A stretch of 64,000 nucleotides of DNA. Source: Pelagibacterales bacterium SAG-MED49. Lineage in GTDB: Bacteria > Pseudomonadota > Alphaproteobacteria > Pelagibacterales > Pelagibacteraceae. The stretch is taken from NCBI GenBank assembly GCA_014653365.1, contig JACWEQ010000001.1, forward strand, positions 1 through 64,000, in the 5' to 3' direction. Shown here in pieces: positions 30,946 through 40,498 of the stretch; the first letter of the stretch is position 1, and the number at the start of each line of letters is the position of its first letter. The notes under the pieces are model-generated. The model ran no database searches and was not told the DNA's origin. It saw only the letters and a program-made list of their open reading frames with translations. Position numbers and translations under genes: made by a program.

Positions 30946-31917
30946 TTACAAATAGTTCTTAAACCTTCTTTTAAGTCCAATTCTTTTTAATTTTTTAACC
31001 CAATTGAGCTCGTCATTTAAAATTTTTTTTAAATTGGAATGTTTTGGTTTCCATTTCAAAAGACTTTTAACTTTGATTAGACTGCAAACAAGTTTGGATG
31101 CATCACCATTTCTTCTGTGAACATAACTAATATTTATTTTAGGGTTAATATATTTTTTGATATAATTTATAATTTCCTTATTAGATAAGCCTCTATTGTT
31201 ACCAATATTAAATATTCTAGACTTATTATTTTCATTCAAGTGTTTAATTGATTTTTCAATGACATCACAAATATCTAAAATATGAATATAATCTCTAATA
31301 CAAGTACCATCAGGTGTTGAATAGTCGTTTCCATAAATATAAATCTTTTTATTATAAATTGCTTTATAAACAACTGTTGGTATAAAATGTGTTATAGGGT
31401 TGTTTGATGCACCAATAATAGGCTTATTTAAAGCAGAGCATACATTAAAAAATCTTAAAATAATTGATTTTATTTTTTTTTGTTTTTTAATATTATTTTC
31501 ACAAACTAATTTTGTTTTAGCGTAAGAACTTAGAGGTTTTACTTTTGATTTTTCAGTTAATAATCTTGAACTTTGATTATATACAGTTGCTGTACTCGAA
31601 AAAATTATTTTTTTAATATTCTGATTTTTCATCACCTTTAAAAGAGTATTAGTTGCAAGAACATTATTGTCATAATATTTTTTTATATTTATTGTATCAT
31701 CGACCAATGATTGAGCTGCAAGATGTACTATTATCTTTGGCCGTTCTCTCTCTAAAATTAGAGCCAATTTTTTTTGATTGAGAATATTACAATAAAATAT
31801 TTTTTTTTCTAATGATTTTTTTTTATCAATTCCAATAACATTAAATTTTTTTTTTAAAAAATAAAATAGACATTTACCTATATATCCTTCAGCTCCAGTT
31901 ATGAGAATTTTGTCCAT
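30946..31917 (-). CDS. NAD-dependent sugar epimerase (GalE-like)
   Basis: Extended SDR sugar-nucleotide epimerase/dehydratase (about 323 aa), likely UDP-glucose 4-epimerase type for surface glycans. Seen: ITGAEGYIG for NAD, HLAAQSLVDDT, STATVYNQ, catalytic SYAKTK (YxxxK) and GTCIRDYIHILD, a classic GalE motif. The ATG at 31917 gives MDKILITG; an upstream TTG would add two residues. It may serve the glycosyltransferase island 7 kb away. Confidence 0.88.
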   Translation of the reverse strand: MDKILITGAEGYIGKCLFYFLKKKFNVIGIDKKKSLEKKIFYCNILNQKKLALILERERPKIIVHLAAQSLVDDTINIKKYYDNNVLATNTLLKVMKNQNIKKIIFSSTATVYNQSSRLLTEKSKVKPLSSYAKTKLVCENNIKKQKKIKSIILRFFNVCSALNKPIIGASNNPITHFIPTVVYKAIYNKKIYIYGNDYSTPDGTCIRDYIHILDICDVIEKSIKHLNENNKSRIFNIGNNRGLSNKEIINYIKKYINPKINISYVHRRNGDASKLVCSLIKVKSLLKWKPKHSNLKKILNDELNWVKKLKRIGLKRRFKNYL

Positions 31918-31999
31918 TAACAAGTTATACTCACAATATATTAAATCTTTATTGACAGATTCACGCAGTAGTATTATTCAAGTTTATATATAAATTTAT

Positions 32000-33079
32000 A
32001 TGGATGTTTTTTTACCAATAGCTCAAGTTTTTGTTAATCCTATTGAAATTCTTTTACTGAGTGCAATTGTTGGAGTGCTTTCTGGTTTGTTTGGTGTAGG
32101 TGGTGGTTTTTTAATGACACCTTTTTTAATTTTCTTAGGTGTCCCCCCAGCATATGCGGTCGCTAACGAAGCTAATAATATTTTAGCAACATCAGTATCA
32201 GGATCTACAACTCACTATTTAAAAAATACCTTAGATTATAAAATGGGTTTTATGATTGTAATAGGTGGTACTATTGGAACTGCTTTAGGTATTTATACTT
32301 TTACATATTTTAAAGGAATTGGAAAAATTGATACTGTTATTTCTTTAGCCTATATGTACATACTTGCTATCATTGGTACATTAATGTTGGTTGAAAGTCT
32401 GAATGAGATCGATAGAACAAAAAGAAATCTTGTAGTTAAAAAAAAACTACATGTTCACTATTGGATACATGGTCTTCCATTAAGAATGAGATTTCCAAAA
32501 TCAAAATTATATGAGAGTATATTTACCCCAATTTTAATTGGATTATTAGTAGGGTTTATAGCTGCTATTATGGGAATAGGGGGTGCTTTTATTTTGGTGC
32601 CAGCAATGATTTATATAATAAAGATGCCGACAAAATTAGTTCCAGGAACTTCTTTATTTGTAACAATTTTTGTAAGTGTCATTGTTACTTTTTTGCATTC
32701 ATTTAATTATGGTTCAATAGATTTAATGTTAGTTCTTATGTTGGTTATTGGATCAATTATAGGTGTTCAAATAGGACAAAAACTTGGTGAAAGTATTGAT
32801 AGTTCTGGACTAAGAGCATTGCTAGCAATCTTATTATTAGTTGTTGGTATTGCTATTGCATACGATACTTTTTTTGCAGAACAAATTCAAAAAGAAACAG
32901 TTAGCGTATCAAACTCAGATTTAAACTTTTTCTCAACATTTATTTTAGAATTTTCGAATGATATGCCATTCTTTTATGGATTATTTTCAATTATGTTTGC
33001 TATATTTTTAGGTGTTGCGGCAGCTTTCATTAGACGTTTTGCTTCAAACTTTAAGAAAAAAATGTTGTTAAAATCTTAA
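32000..33079 (+). CDS. TauE/SafE-family sulfite/sulfonate exporter
   Basis: Inner-membrane permease (359 aa) of the TauE/SafE family. Two internally repeated signatures are visible: VGVLSGLFGVGGGFLMTPFL near 24-43 and VGFIAAIMGIGGAFILVPAM near 180-200, each with a GxGGG/A re-entrant element. Family members export sulfite or sulfoacetate produced by sulfonate catabolism. Its location between aprMBA and the suyAB-yeiH/xsc block supports sulfite export. Ends 12 nt from the convergent yeiH gene. Confidence 0.9.
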   Translation: MDVFLPIAQVFVNPIEILLLSAIVGVLSGLFGVGGGFLMTPFLIFLGVPPAYAVANEANNILATSVSGSTTHYLKNTLDYKMGFMIVIGGTIGTALGIYTFTYFKGIGKIDTVISLAYMYILAIIGTLMLVESLNEIDRTKRNLVVKKKLHVHYWIHGLPLRMRFPKSKLYESIFTPILIGLLVGFIAAIMGIGGAFILVPAMIYIIKMPTKLVPGTSLFVTIFVSVIVTFLHSFNYGSIDLMLVLMLVIGSIIGVQIGQKLGESIDSSGLRALLAILLLVVGIAIAYDTFFAEQIQKETVSVSNSDLNFFSTFILEFSNDMPFFYGLFSIMFAIFLGVAAAFIRRFASNFKKKMLLKS

Positions 33080-33091
33080 GCCGAAAGTCTA

Positions 33092-34174
33092 CTAAATAAA
33101 TTTAATTAAAGTTTCAATATATATAAGACTTATAAAACCAACTGTAATTGCTGCAATTAAACCTACAACAAAAGGTTTATAACCCATGGATTTCAATTCA
33201 CTTAAATTAATTGAAATACCCACAGCAGCCATAGCCATAGTTAAAAATACTGTTGCTAAAGTTTTTAGATATCCAATTAAGGTTGTCCAAATAACATAAC
33301 TATCATTGTCAGTTGTAAAAACCTGATCTCCAATATTTCTCACGATAATCATTCCTATAAAGCCAATAACAAAATAAGGAAAAATACTCAAAATAGAGTA
33401 TTTTTGGCCTTTTAATTCACCTCGATTATATAAAAACGCAAATAGAGGTATCAGAATTACTAAAAAAGTATTCCTTATTAACTTAGTAACAGTTGCTACA
33501 TTTAATGTTTCTGGACTATTAAATTGCTGGTCATAAATTAATCCAGCTGCTGCTACTTGAGATGTTTCGTGAATTGAGGTCCCTAAAAATAAACCAGTTT
33601 TTAAAGCATTATTGTCAAAATACCATTCTGCAAAATATGGATATACAATCATTGCAATAACCCCAAACAATGTAATGTTTGCAATAGCGTAAGCTACTTC
33701 AGATTTTTTTGCGTTAATAACAGGTGCTGTTGCAACAATTGCAGTTGCTCCACAAACACTTGTTCCTATAGCTATCAAGTAAGACATTTTTGAAGAAATA
33801 GGCACTTTCTTAATCAATAACTTTACAAGTATTAATACACCAACAATACAAATAATGATTAAAGGTATAGCAATAGATCCAAATTTAATAAGTTCTTCAA
33901 AACTTAATCTAATTCCTAAAAAAATAATTCCTAACTTTAGGATATATTGTTGTGTAAAATCTAAACCAACCATCATACCTGGTCTTGGAGTAAATGCATT
34001 ACCCATTAAAATTCCAAGTAAAATTGCAATTAGAACTGTTGAAATTGGACTTTTAGGTGATCCAAAAATTTCTATAGCTAAAAGATTATTTATTCCTTGA
34101 GAGAACAAACAAAATACTAATGCTAATATAACGCCAGGAATAATTGTTTTAAAATATTGAAAATTAATAGGCAC
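33092..34174 (-). CDS. YeiH/UPF0324-family putative sulfate/sulfite exporter
   Basis: Polytopic membrane protein (360 aa) of the YeiH (UPF0324) family. Seen: PKSPISTVLIAILLGILMGN, IGTSVCGATAIVATAPVI (a re-entrant-type GxSxCGA motif) and a long run of helices. Its start is 11 nt downstream of the suyB stop, so suyA-suyB-yeiH forms one operon. That position suggests export of the sulfite or sulfate formed from sulfolactate. Transport activity of the family is only inferred in the literature. Confidence 0.85.
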   Translation of the reverse strand: MPINFQYFKTIIPGVILALVFCLFSQGINNLLAIEIFGSPKSPISTVLIAILLGILMGNAFTPRPGMMVGLDFTQQYILKLGIIFLGIRLSFEELIKFGSIAIPLIIICIVGVLILVKLLIKKVPISSKMSYLIAIGTSVCGATAIVATAPVINAKKSEVAYAIANITLFGVIAMIVYPYFAEWYFDNNALKTGLFLGTSIHETSQVAAAGLIYDQQFNSPETLNVATVTKLIRNTFLVILIPLFAFLYNRGELKGQKYSILSIFPYFVIGFIGMIIVRNIGDQVFTTDNDSYVIWTTLIGYLKTLATVFLTMAMAAVGISINLSELKSMGYKPFVVGLIAAITVGFISLIYIETLIKFI

Positions 34175-34185
34175 GTAAGTAGATT

Positions 34186-35352
34186 TTATGCACTTCTATA
34201 GAGTTTAGTCATCACAAATTCTTTGTGACCTAAAGCTTCTGCACAAGTTAATCTTCCGTTTGCTACCCTTAATGTTGCTTTGATTAATTCATCTCCAGCT
34301 TGAGACATATTCATTTCACGTGTTAATATTTTTGAAACATCACAATCAATATGTTCACCCATCCCTTTAACAGTTAAAGGGTTTGCAGTTAATTTAACAA
34401 CAGGTTCAATTGGGTTACCAACAATGTTACCTTGTCCTGTTGGAAATAAATGAATATTAAAACCCGCTGCTGCTTGAAGAGTTACACATTCTGCTGCTGC
34501 AGATGAAGTATCCATAAAATATAAACCTTTACCTTTAGTTGGTTCTTCTGCTGGTTCTAAAACATCGATAAATTTACAATTTCCTATTTTTTGGAAATTT
34601 CCAAAAGCTTTTTCTTCAATAGTAGTTAATCCGCCAGCAATATTTCCAGCTGTTGGTTGACTTTCTGAAAGATCATCTGTTGCTTCCTTTAAAATAAAAT
34701 CATTATATGAATTCCAAGTTTTCATAAACTTATCAGATGCCTCTTGTGTTGCACCTCGTGTAGCACAAACTTGCTCGGCTCCAGTTAATTCAGATGTTTC
34801 TCCAAAACATAAATGAACACCCATTGGCTCTAATTTATCCATTAGATTACCAACTGTAGGGTTTGCAGCTAATCCAGATGTTGTATCAGATTCACCACAT
34901 TTAACAGATATCCAAAGATCACTCATAGGACATTCTTCTCTTTGTTTTTCTGATGCCCACATCACTAGTTCTTGAGCTTTTTTAGAAGCTTTCATAACAG
35001 TGCCAATATCTCCAGTACGTTCTATATGAAATCCTTCAACTGGTTTGCCAGTTTTAGCTATTCCATCAACAATTTTTTTTGTCCACTTAGGCTCAATACC
35101 AATAACAATTACTGCAGCAACATTTGGATTACAGCCAGTTCCAATCATAGTTCTAAAATGAAGGTCTAAATCAGCACCAAACTGAAGTCTTCCATATGAA
35201 TGGGGAAGTGCCATTGTTCCTTTAATATTATTAGCTACTGCTTCAGCACATGCGTTTGAAATATCATCAACCGGAAGAATGATTACGTGATTTCTAGTAC
35301 CGGCTCTGCCATTTTCTCTTTTATAACCTAAAAAACTTTTTGGAATTTCCAT
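34186..35352 (-). CDS. suyB: (2R)-sulfolactate sulfo-lyase subunit beta
   Basis: Large subunit (388 aa) of the UxaA/altronate dehydratase-type lyase that splits sulfolactate to pyruvate and sulfite. Seen: [45 protein letters not shown] with the conserved Cys, and [10 protein letters not shown]. It follows suyA by 4 nt, the split suyA (small, SAF domain) and suyB arrangement typical of sulfolactate lyase. Altronate/galactarate dehydratase is the alternative, but xsc next door and yeiH downstream favour sulfonate use. Confidence 0.88.
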   Translation of the reverse strand: MEIPKSFLGYKRENGRAGTRNHVIILPVDDISNACAEAVANNIKGTMALPHSYGRLQFGADLDLHFRTMIGTGCNPNVAAVIVIGIEPKWTKKIVDGIAKTGKPVEGFHIERTGDIGTVMKASKKAQELVMWASEKQREECPMSDLWISVKCGESDTTSGLAANPTVGNLMDKLEPMGVHLCFGETSELTGAEQVCATRGATQEASDKFMKTWNSYNDFILKEATDDLSESQPTAGNIAGGLTTIEEKAFGNFQKIGNCKFIDVLEPAEEPTKGKGLYFMDTSSAAAECVTLQAAAGFNIHLFPTGQGNIVGNPIEPVVKLTANPLTVKGMGEHIDCDVSKILTREMNMSQAGDELIKATLRVANGRLTCAEALGHKEFVMTKLYRSA

Positions 35353-35356
35353 ATTA

Positions 35357-35641
35357 TTACCACTTCTTCGTTTTTACATTGTGAACATGCACGTGTTCAC
35401 CCTTTTTAATTGATTTAACGACTTTTCCTATGTCGTGACCATATTTAAGAATTGTATCACCCTCATTTAGATCAGCCATTGCAATTTTGTGTCCTAAAGG
35501 AATTTCATCTAATGATTGAATGCTAGTCGAACTGTCATCTTCCATTATCCAGCAATCGCAGTCTTGTTTTGGAGTAATTTTTTCAATAACAACTACTCCT
35601 ACGTTGTCTTTTTTATCGTGAATTATGATATCAGTAGCCAT
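35357..35641 (-). CDS. suyA: (2R)-sulfolactate sulfo-lyase subunit alpha
   Basis: Small SAF-domain subunit (94 aa). Seen: [47 protein letters not shown] and a C-terminal [14 protein letters not shown], the standard small-subunit pattern of this lyase class. It starts the operon suyA-suyB-yeiH, divergent from xsc with a 115-nt shared promoter region. Confidence 0.88.
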   Translation of the reverse strand: MATDIIIHDKKDNVGVVVIEKITPKQDCDCWIMEDDSSTSIQSLDEIPLGHKIAMADLNEGDTILKYGHDIGKVVKSIKKGEHVHVHNVKTKKW

Positions 35642-35657
35642 ATTTATTGTGTCAATT

Positions 35658-35709
35658 GTTTGTTTGAAATTTCTAAAATCTTATATATTAATCGCAAAAA
35701 TTAACAAAC
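35658..35709. promoter_or_regulatory. candidate operator in the suyA/xsc divergent promoter
   Basis: GTTTGTT at 35658-35664 and its inverse AACAAAC at 35703-35709, both with AATT flanks, form a 7-bp inverted pair spaced 38 nt apart in the 115-nt intergenic region. Suggestive of a regulator site; could be chance in AT-rich DNA. Confidence 0.3.
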
Positions 35710-35756
35710 GAATTTTAAAATAGTTTAAATTTATACTTTAGAGAGGTTCTAGTTTT

Positions 35757-37541
35757 ATGACAAAAATGACAACAGAGGAAGCTTTTGTAAAAGTTTTACA
35801 AATGCACGGAATTGAGCACGCGTTCGGAATTATTGGTTCAGCATTTATGCCAATTTCAGATATTTTCCCAGATGCAGGAATTACTTTTTGGGATGTTGCT
35901 CATGAAACTAATGGGGGATTAATTGCAGATGGTTACACAAGAGCCACTGGTAAAATCTCAATGGTGATTGCTCAAAACGGACCTGGTATAACTGGTTTAG
36001 TAACTCCCATTAAAACTGCATATTGGAACCACACTCCACTTTTATTAGTTTCACCTCAGGCAGCTAATAAAACTATGGGTCAGGGTGGTTTTCAAGAAGT
36101 TGAACAAATGAACTTATTTAAAGACATGGTTTGTTATCAAGAAGAAGTTAGAGATCCTTCAAGAATGGCAGAAGTATTAAATAGAGTAATTGAAAAAGCA
36201 ATTAGAGGATCTGCTCCAGCACAAATTAATGTACCAAGAGATTACTGGACACAAGTAATTGATATAGATCTTCCTCCAATTGTAAGATTAGAGAGACAAG
36301 CAGGGGGTGTTGAAGCAATTAAAAAAGCAGCTGACTTATTATCTAATGCAAAATTTCCAGTAATTTTATCTGGTGCAGGGGTAGTAATTGGTGGTGCTAT
36401 AGAAGATTGTAAAAAACTTGCTGAAAAATTAGATGCACCAGTTTGTTCTGGTTATCAACATAATGATAGTTTTCCAGGAAGTCATCCGTTAGCCGCTGGT
36501 CCATTAGGATACAATGGTTCAAAAGCTGGAATGGAATTAATTCAAAAAGCCGATGTTGTTTTAGCATTAGGAACAAGACTTAATCCTTTTTCAACTTTAC
36601 CAGGTTATGGAATGGATTACTGGCCAAAAGATGCAAGTATTATTCAAGTTGATATGAACTCTGATAGAATTGGTTTAACTAAAAAAGTAAGTGTTGGAAT
36701 TTGTGGTGATGCTAAATTGGTTGCACAACAAATCCTTGCTCAACTTTCACCAACAGCAGGTGATACAGACAGACAAAAAAGAAAAGATATAATTCACCAA
36801 ACTAAATCAGCTTGGTTACAAAAATTATCAAGTCTTGATCATGAAGATGATGATGAAGGAACAGTTTGGAATAAAGAGGCAAGAGAAAGAGACTCGGATA
36901 GAATGTCTCCTAGACAAGCTTGGAGAGCAATTCAAGCAGGGATGCCTGATGATGTAATTATATCAAGCGATATTGGAAATAATTGTGCAATTGGAAATGC
37001 TTACCCTACTTTTGAAAAAGGAAGAAAATATCTGGCACCAGGATTATTTGGTCCGTGTGGATATGGTTTTCCATCAATTCTAGGAGCGAAGATTGGTTGT
37101 CCAGATACTCCTGTAATAGGTTTTGCTGGTGATGGTGCTTTTGGTATTAGTATGAATGAAATGAGCTCATGTGCTAGAGAAGAATGGCCAGCTATTGCAA
37201 TGGTTATCTTTAGAAATTATCAGTGGGGAGCTGAGAAGAGAAACACTACTCTTTGGTTTGATGATAATTTTGTTGGAACTGAATTAGATCCAGAACTAAG
37301 TTATGCTAAAGTTGCAGATGCTTGTGGTTTAAAAGGTGTAACAGTTAGAACAATGGAAGAAACAACAAATGCAATCAAGCAATCTTGTGAAGATCAAAAA
37401 AAAGGAATTACAACATTTATTGAAGTAATTCTAAACCAAGAACTTGGTGAGCCATTTAGAAGAGATGCAATGAAGAAACCAGTCAAAGTTGCTGGTATCA
37501 ACAAAGCAGATATGAAAAAACAACCTTCTTTAAATTATTAA
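35757..37541 (+). CDS. xsc: sulfoacetaldehyde acetyltransferase
   Basis: ThDP-dependent enzyme (594 aa) converting sulfoacetaldehyde and phosphate to acetyl phosphate and sulfite. Seen: EHAFGIIGSAFMPISDIFPD at the N-terminus, EVRDPSRMAE, and the ThDP/Mg motif GDGAFGISMNEMSSC with NYQWGAEKRNTTLWF. These are Xsc-specific rather than general acetolactate synthase features. SD AGAGAGG upstream. Divergent from suyAB; an FAD oxidoreductase follows by 39 nt. Confidence 0.95.
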   Translation: MTKMTTEEAFVKVLQMHGIEHAFGIIGSAFMPISDIFPDAGITFWDVAHETNGGLIADGYTRATGKISMVIAQNGPGITGLVTPIKTAYWNHTPLLLVSPQAANKTMGQGGFQEVEQMNLFKDMVCYQEEVRDPSRMAEVLNRVIEKAIRGSAPAQINVPRDYWTQVIDIDLPPIVRLERQAGGVEAIKKAADLLSNAKFPVILSGAGVVIGGAIEDCKKLAEKLDAPVCSGYQHNDSFPGSHPLAAGPLGYNGSKAGMELIQKADVVLALGTRLNPFSTLPGYGMDYWPKDASIIQVDMNSDRIGLTKKVSVGICGDAKLVAQQILAQLSPTAGDTDRQKRKDIIHQTKSAWLQKLSSLDHEDDDEGTVWNKEARERDSDRMSPRQAWRAIQAGMPDDVIISSDIGNNCAIGNAYPTFEKGRKYLAPGLFGPCGYGFPSILGAKIGCPDTPVIGFAGDGAFGISMNEMSSCAREEWPAIAMVIFRNYQWGAEKRNTTLWFDDNFVGTELDPELSYAKVADACGLKGVTVRTMEETTNAIKQSCEDQKKGITTFIEVILNQELGEPFRRDAMKKPVKVAGINKADMKKQPSLNY

Positions 37542-37580
37542 ATTCTTTAAAAAATTAAACAATTATCGTAAAGTCACTTC

Positions 37581-38885
37581 ATGGAAGTGACTAACGATAA
37601 TGGTTGTAGTTGGATTAATGATTTAATCCCCAGAACAAATATTCAATCACTTCAATCAAATGAAGATTGTGAATGGTTGATAATAGGAGCAGGATATACA
37701 GGTTTATCTGCAGCAAGAAAATTAGGTCAATTAAATCCAAATCAAAAAATTATACTTGTAGATGCACAATTGGCAGGAGAAGGTGCTAGTAGTAGAAACT
37801 CAGGTTATTTAGTTGATACCACTCTTAATGACGGTTTTACTTCTAATAAAGAACTAAATAATTACAAAAAAAAAGCTGACATTTATAATTTGGGCATTAA
37901 TACAATAAAAAGATTTATAAACGAATATCAGGTTGATTGCGAATGGAACGAATGTGGAAAATATTTTGCATCTTCAAAAAAAGAAGATGAAAAAATTTTA
38001 ATAAACTTTTCAGACACTCTTTCAAAATTAGGTTTTGAACATAATTTATTATTTAATAATGAGTTATCTAAAAAATTAGGTACTAGTTTTTATAATGTAG
38101 CACTTCACACTATGGGTGGGGTTTTATTACATCCTGGAAAATTAGTTAGAGCAATGATCGATGTTTTGCCAAGCAATGTATGTTTATATGAAAATTCAGT
38201 ATTATTAAATTGGGGTAAGCAAAAAGATATAATTTACTGTAACTTTAAAAATGCAAAAATTAATACTAAGAAAATTATTTTTGCTACAAATGGATTTTTG
38301 AAATCTTTAGGAATTAAATCTAATTATAATTTTCCAATTACTTTAACTGCTAGTATGACAAGATCCTTAACTGAAGAAGAGTTTAAATCAATTGGTCAAC
38401 CAAAAGAATGGGGTGTGTTACCAGTAAAACCTATGGGTGCTACAATAAGAATGACTAAAGACAGAAGAATTTTGATTAGAAACACTGCCGAAGTACATAA
38501 TCCTTTAAAAATGTCCAAGGAAGATTTAGATAAAAGATCAATTAATCAAAAAATTGGTATTAAAAAAAGATTTCCACAGTTACCTAATGATATTATCCAA
38601 TCTTCTTGGTCTGGAATTGTTTCTCGAACAAGAAATAGTTCTCAAATATTTGAAAAAATTGATAACAATATATTTGCTGTGGGCTGTTATAATGGCTCAG
38701 GTATTGGGGTTGGAACTTTATTTGGGGAACAGATTGCTATTAAAGCAAGCAATAATAACACTAAAGAAATAGAAGTTATTGAAAATAGAAATAAACCTAC
38801 ATTGCTTCCACCACAACCGTTTTTAAATTTAGGTGTTAAAACAAGACTAATTTATGAACGGTTCAGAGCTAAAAGTGACTTATAG
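37581..38885 (+). CDS. DAO-family FAD oxidoreductase next to xsc
   Basis: FAD-dependent amine oxidase/dehydrogenase (434 aa). Seen: LIIGAGYTGLSAARKL for FAD near 33-48, EGASSRNSGYLVD, and NGSGIGVGTLFGEQ near the C-terminus. Adjacent to xsc (39 nt), so it may supply sulfoacetaldehyde from taurine (TauY-like) or a related amine; no tauX or tpa gene is visible. Only 20 to 25% of positions look shared by eye with the DAO protein at 2.8 kb. Role is inference from context. Confidence 0.75.
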   Translation: MEVTNDNGCSWINDLIPRTNIQSLQSNEDCEWLIIGAGYTGLSAARKLGQLNPNQKIILVDAQLAGEGASSRNSGYLVDTTLNDGFTSNKELNNYKKKADIYNLGINTIKRFINEYQVDCEWNECGKYFASSKKEDEKILINFSDTLSKLGFEHNLLFNNELSKKLGTSFYNVALHTMGGVLLHPGKLVRAMIDVLPSNVCLYENSVLLNWGKQKDIIYCNFKNAKINTKKIIFATNGFLKSLGIKSNYNFPITLTASMTRSLTEEEFKSIGQPKEWGVLPVKPMGATIRMTKDRRILIRNTAEVHNPLKMSKEDLDKRSINQKIGIKKRFPQLPNDIIQSSWSGIVSRTRNSSQIFEKIDNNIFAVGCYNGSGIGVGTLFGEQIAIKASNNNTKEIEVIENRNKPTLLPPQPFLNLGVKTRLIYERFRAKSDL

Positions 38886-38917
38886 ACATATTCAGAAATA
38901 TTAAATTTATAAAATAT

Positions 38918-39742
38918 ATGAAAAATATTAACGCAATTGTATTAACTTATGATCGAAATAGAATATTTACAGAAAATATGATCAAATCATATGAAAAAAT
39001 TTGGGTAGATCATCCATTAATTTTTCATATACCTTACCAAAATTTAAATAAGATAGATGTTAAAAGTAAAGTTATTTTTCATAAATCAAAACCTGATATT
39101 CACTCAACAATCAACACATTATTAAAAAATTTTAATGATAACGAAATGATATATTGGTGTATAGATGACAAATATCCAATAAAATTAGATTTAAAAAAAA
39201 TTAAAGAGTTACTCAAATTTATAAAAATAAATAATCATTGTAATTTAGATGGATTAATTTTTTGCAGATGTAGAGCATTGAATCATTCATTCAATATCAC
39301 AAATTCAAATAAAAATTTTTTTGAAAATTTAAAAATTTTAGAAAGAAAAGGTTATCATCAAATATGGATTCATCAATTTCTTAAGGTAAAAATTTTAAAA
39401 TTTTTATTTAATAAATTTGGAAAGATAAAATTTCCCTATAAAAATAATTTAGAAACATTGGATTTTAAGATAAAAAAATTAAATAAACCTAAAAATCAAA
39501 AATTATTTGTAACTAAAAAAAATTTTGCAATTTTTGGAGAAAGTACTGTTGAAGGTTCTATTACATTAAATTGTAAAAAAAGTTTATCTACTAATAAGAT
39601 TAGAATACCCAATAAATTTAAAAATTATATTAACAAAAAAATTTATATAGGTGGATTTAAAATCTTGAATAATTTTTTTTTTGAAAACAACTATATCTTA
39701 AGAATTATATGTAAATTTAAAAATATATTTAAACAATATTAA
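38918..39742 (+). CDS. hypothetical protein, glycosyltransferase-island start (274 aa)
   Basis: Unrecognised, extremely Lys/Asn/Ile/Phe-rich like its neighbours. The N-terminus (INAIVLTYDRNRIFTENMIKSY) and YWCIDDKYPIK with a DD pair resemble GT-A glycosyltransferases, but the fold is not certain. Opens the AT-rich island on the right of the sulfonate block, 32 nt after the oxidoreductase. Possible surface-glycan role is inference. Confidence 0.5.
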   Translation: MKNINAIVLTYDRNRIFTENMIKSYEKIWVDHPLIFHIPYQNLNKIDVKSKVIFHKSKPDIHSTINTLLKNFNDNEMIYWCIDDKYPIKLDLKKIKELLKFIKINNHCNLDGLIFCRCRALNHSFNITNSNKNFFENLKILERKGYHQIWIHQFLKVKILKFLFNKFGKIKFPYKNNLETLDFKIKKLNKPKNQKLFVTKKNFAIFGESTVEGSITLNCKKSLSTNKIRIPNKFKNYINKKIYIGGFKILNNFFFENNYILRIICKFKNIFKQY

Positions 39743-39772
39743 TTAGGGTAATTTTATAAGATTACATATATT

Positions 39773-40498
39773 TTATTCTTCAATATTATTTTGATTTTTC
39801 CAAACATATAATAATCTAATATTTTCATTAAAAGATCCCATAAAAAATCTTGCACAGATAATAAGAAATATATATTTAATTAAATTATCATTATTAATGA
39901 AGTGACTAGACACACAATACATCAAAGCTAAAAGAAAGAAAATTATTGATAAAATCTCAGAATTTTTTGAGACGAAGAAATGAGAAGCTGTTTTTTGAAC
40001 TATATTCTTTTTATTAATATGTGTAATCCATTTCCCATTTGTTGTTAAAGGGTAGATTAAAAAAATAAGGTTTAAAAATAAAAAAATAAAAAAATCAAAA
40101 AAACTAATTAATAGAATAATAAATAATAGAACTATGGTTACAAAATTACCTGCAGTGCTTAGAATAAATAACCGATTTATTGTGAGCTTTTTAGGATTAT
40201 TATCTAAATTTGATAGATTCAAAAGTTTTGAAATAGTTAACCTACTAGAAATTTTTAAAATAATTGCAAATAATATATTTAGACTAACAAACAACAAAAT
40301 TTGTAAAGGATTTTCTATAATTATAAAATTTAAAATATTAATAGGTTTTGTAGTAAAATAACTTACAACACCCAAAAAACCTGAAGAAAGTAATATTGTA
40401 CCTAATATTTCGAAACTAATAAAAGAAAGAAAAAATAAATAATTTATTGAAATAAATTCAAATATTTTAGATTTATAAAATTTAAAAAAACGCATCAT
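39773..40498 (-). CDS. polytopic membrane protein of the glycan island
   Basis: Unrecognised membrane protein (241 aa) with about six hydrophobic stretches (e.g. LFFLSFISFEILGTILLSSGF, FVTIVLLFIILLISFFDFFIFL). Starts with MMRFFKFYKSK. Its ATG overlaps the upstream sulfotransferase-like gene's stop by 4 nt, so the two are coupled. Polysaccharide export or acyl transfer is possible but unsupported by motifs. Confidence 0.6.
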   Translation of the reverse strand: MMRFFKFYKSKIFEFISINYLFFLSFISFEILGTILLSSGFLGVVSYFTTKPINILNFIIIENPLQILLFVSLNILFAIILKISSRLTISKLLNLSNLDNNPKKLTINRLFILSTAGNFVTIVLLFIILLISFFDFFIFLFLNLIFLIYPLTTNGKWITHINKKNIVQKTASHFFVSKNSEILSIIFFLLALMYCVSSHFINNDNLIKYIFLIICARFFMGSFNENIRLLYVWKNQNNIEE

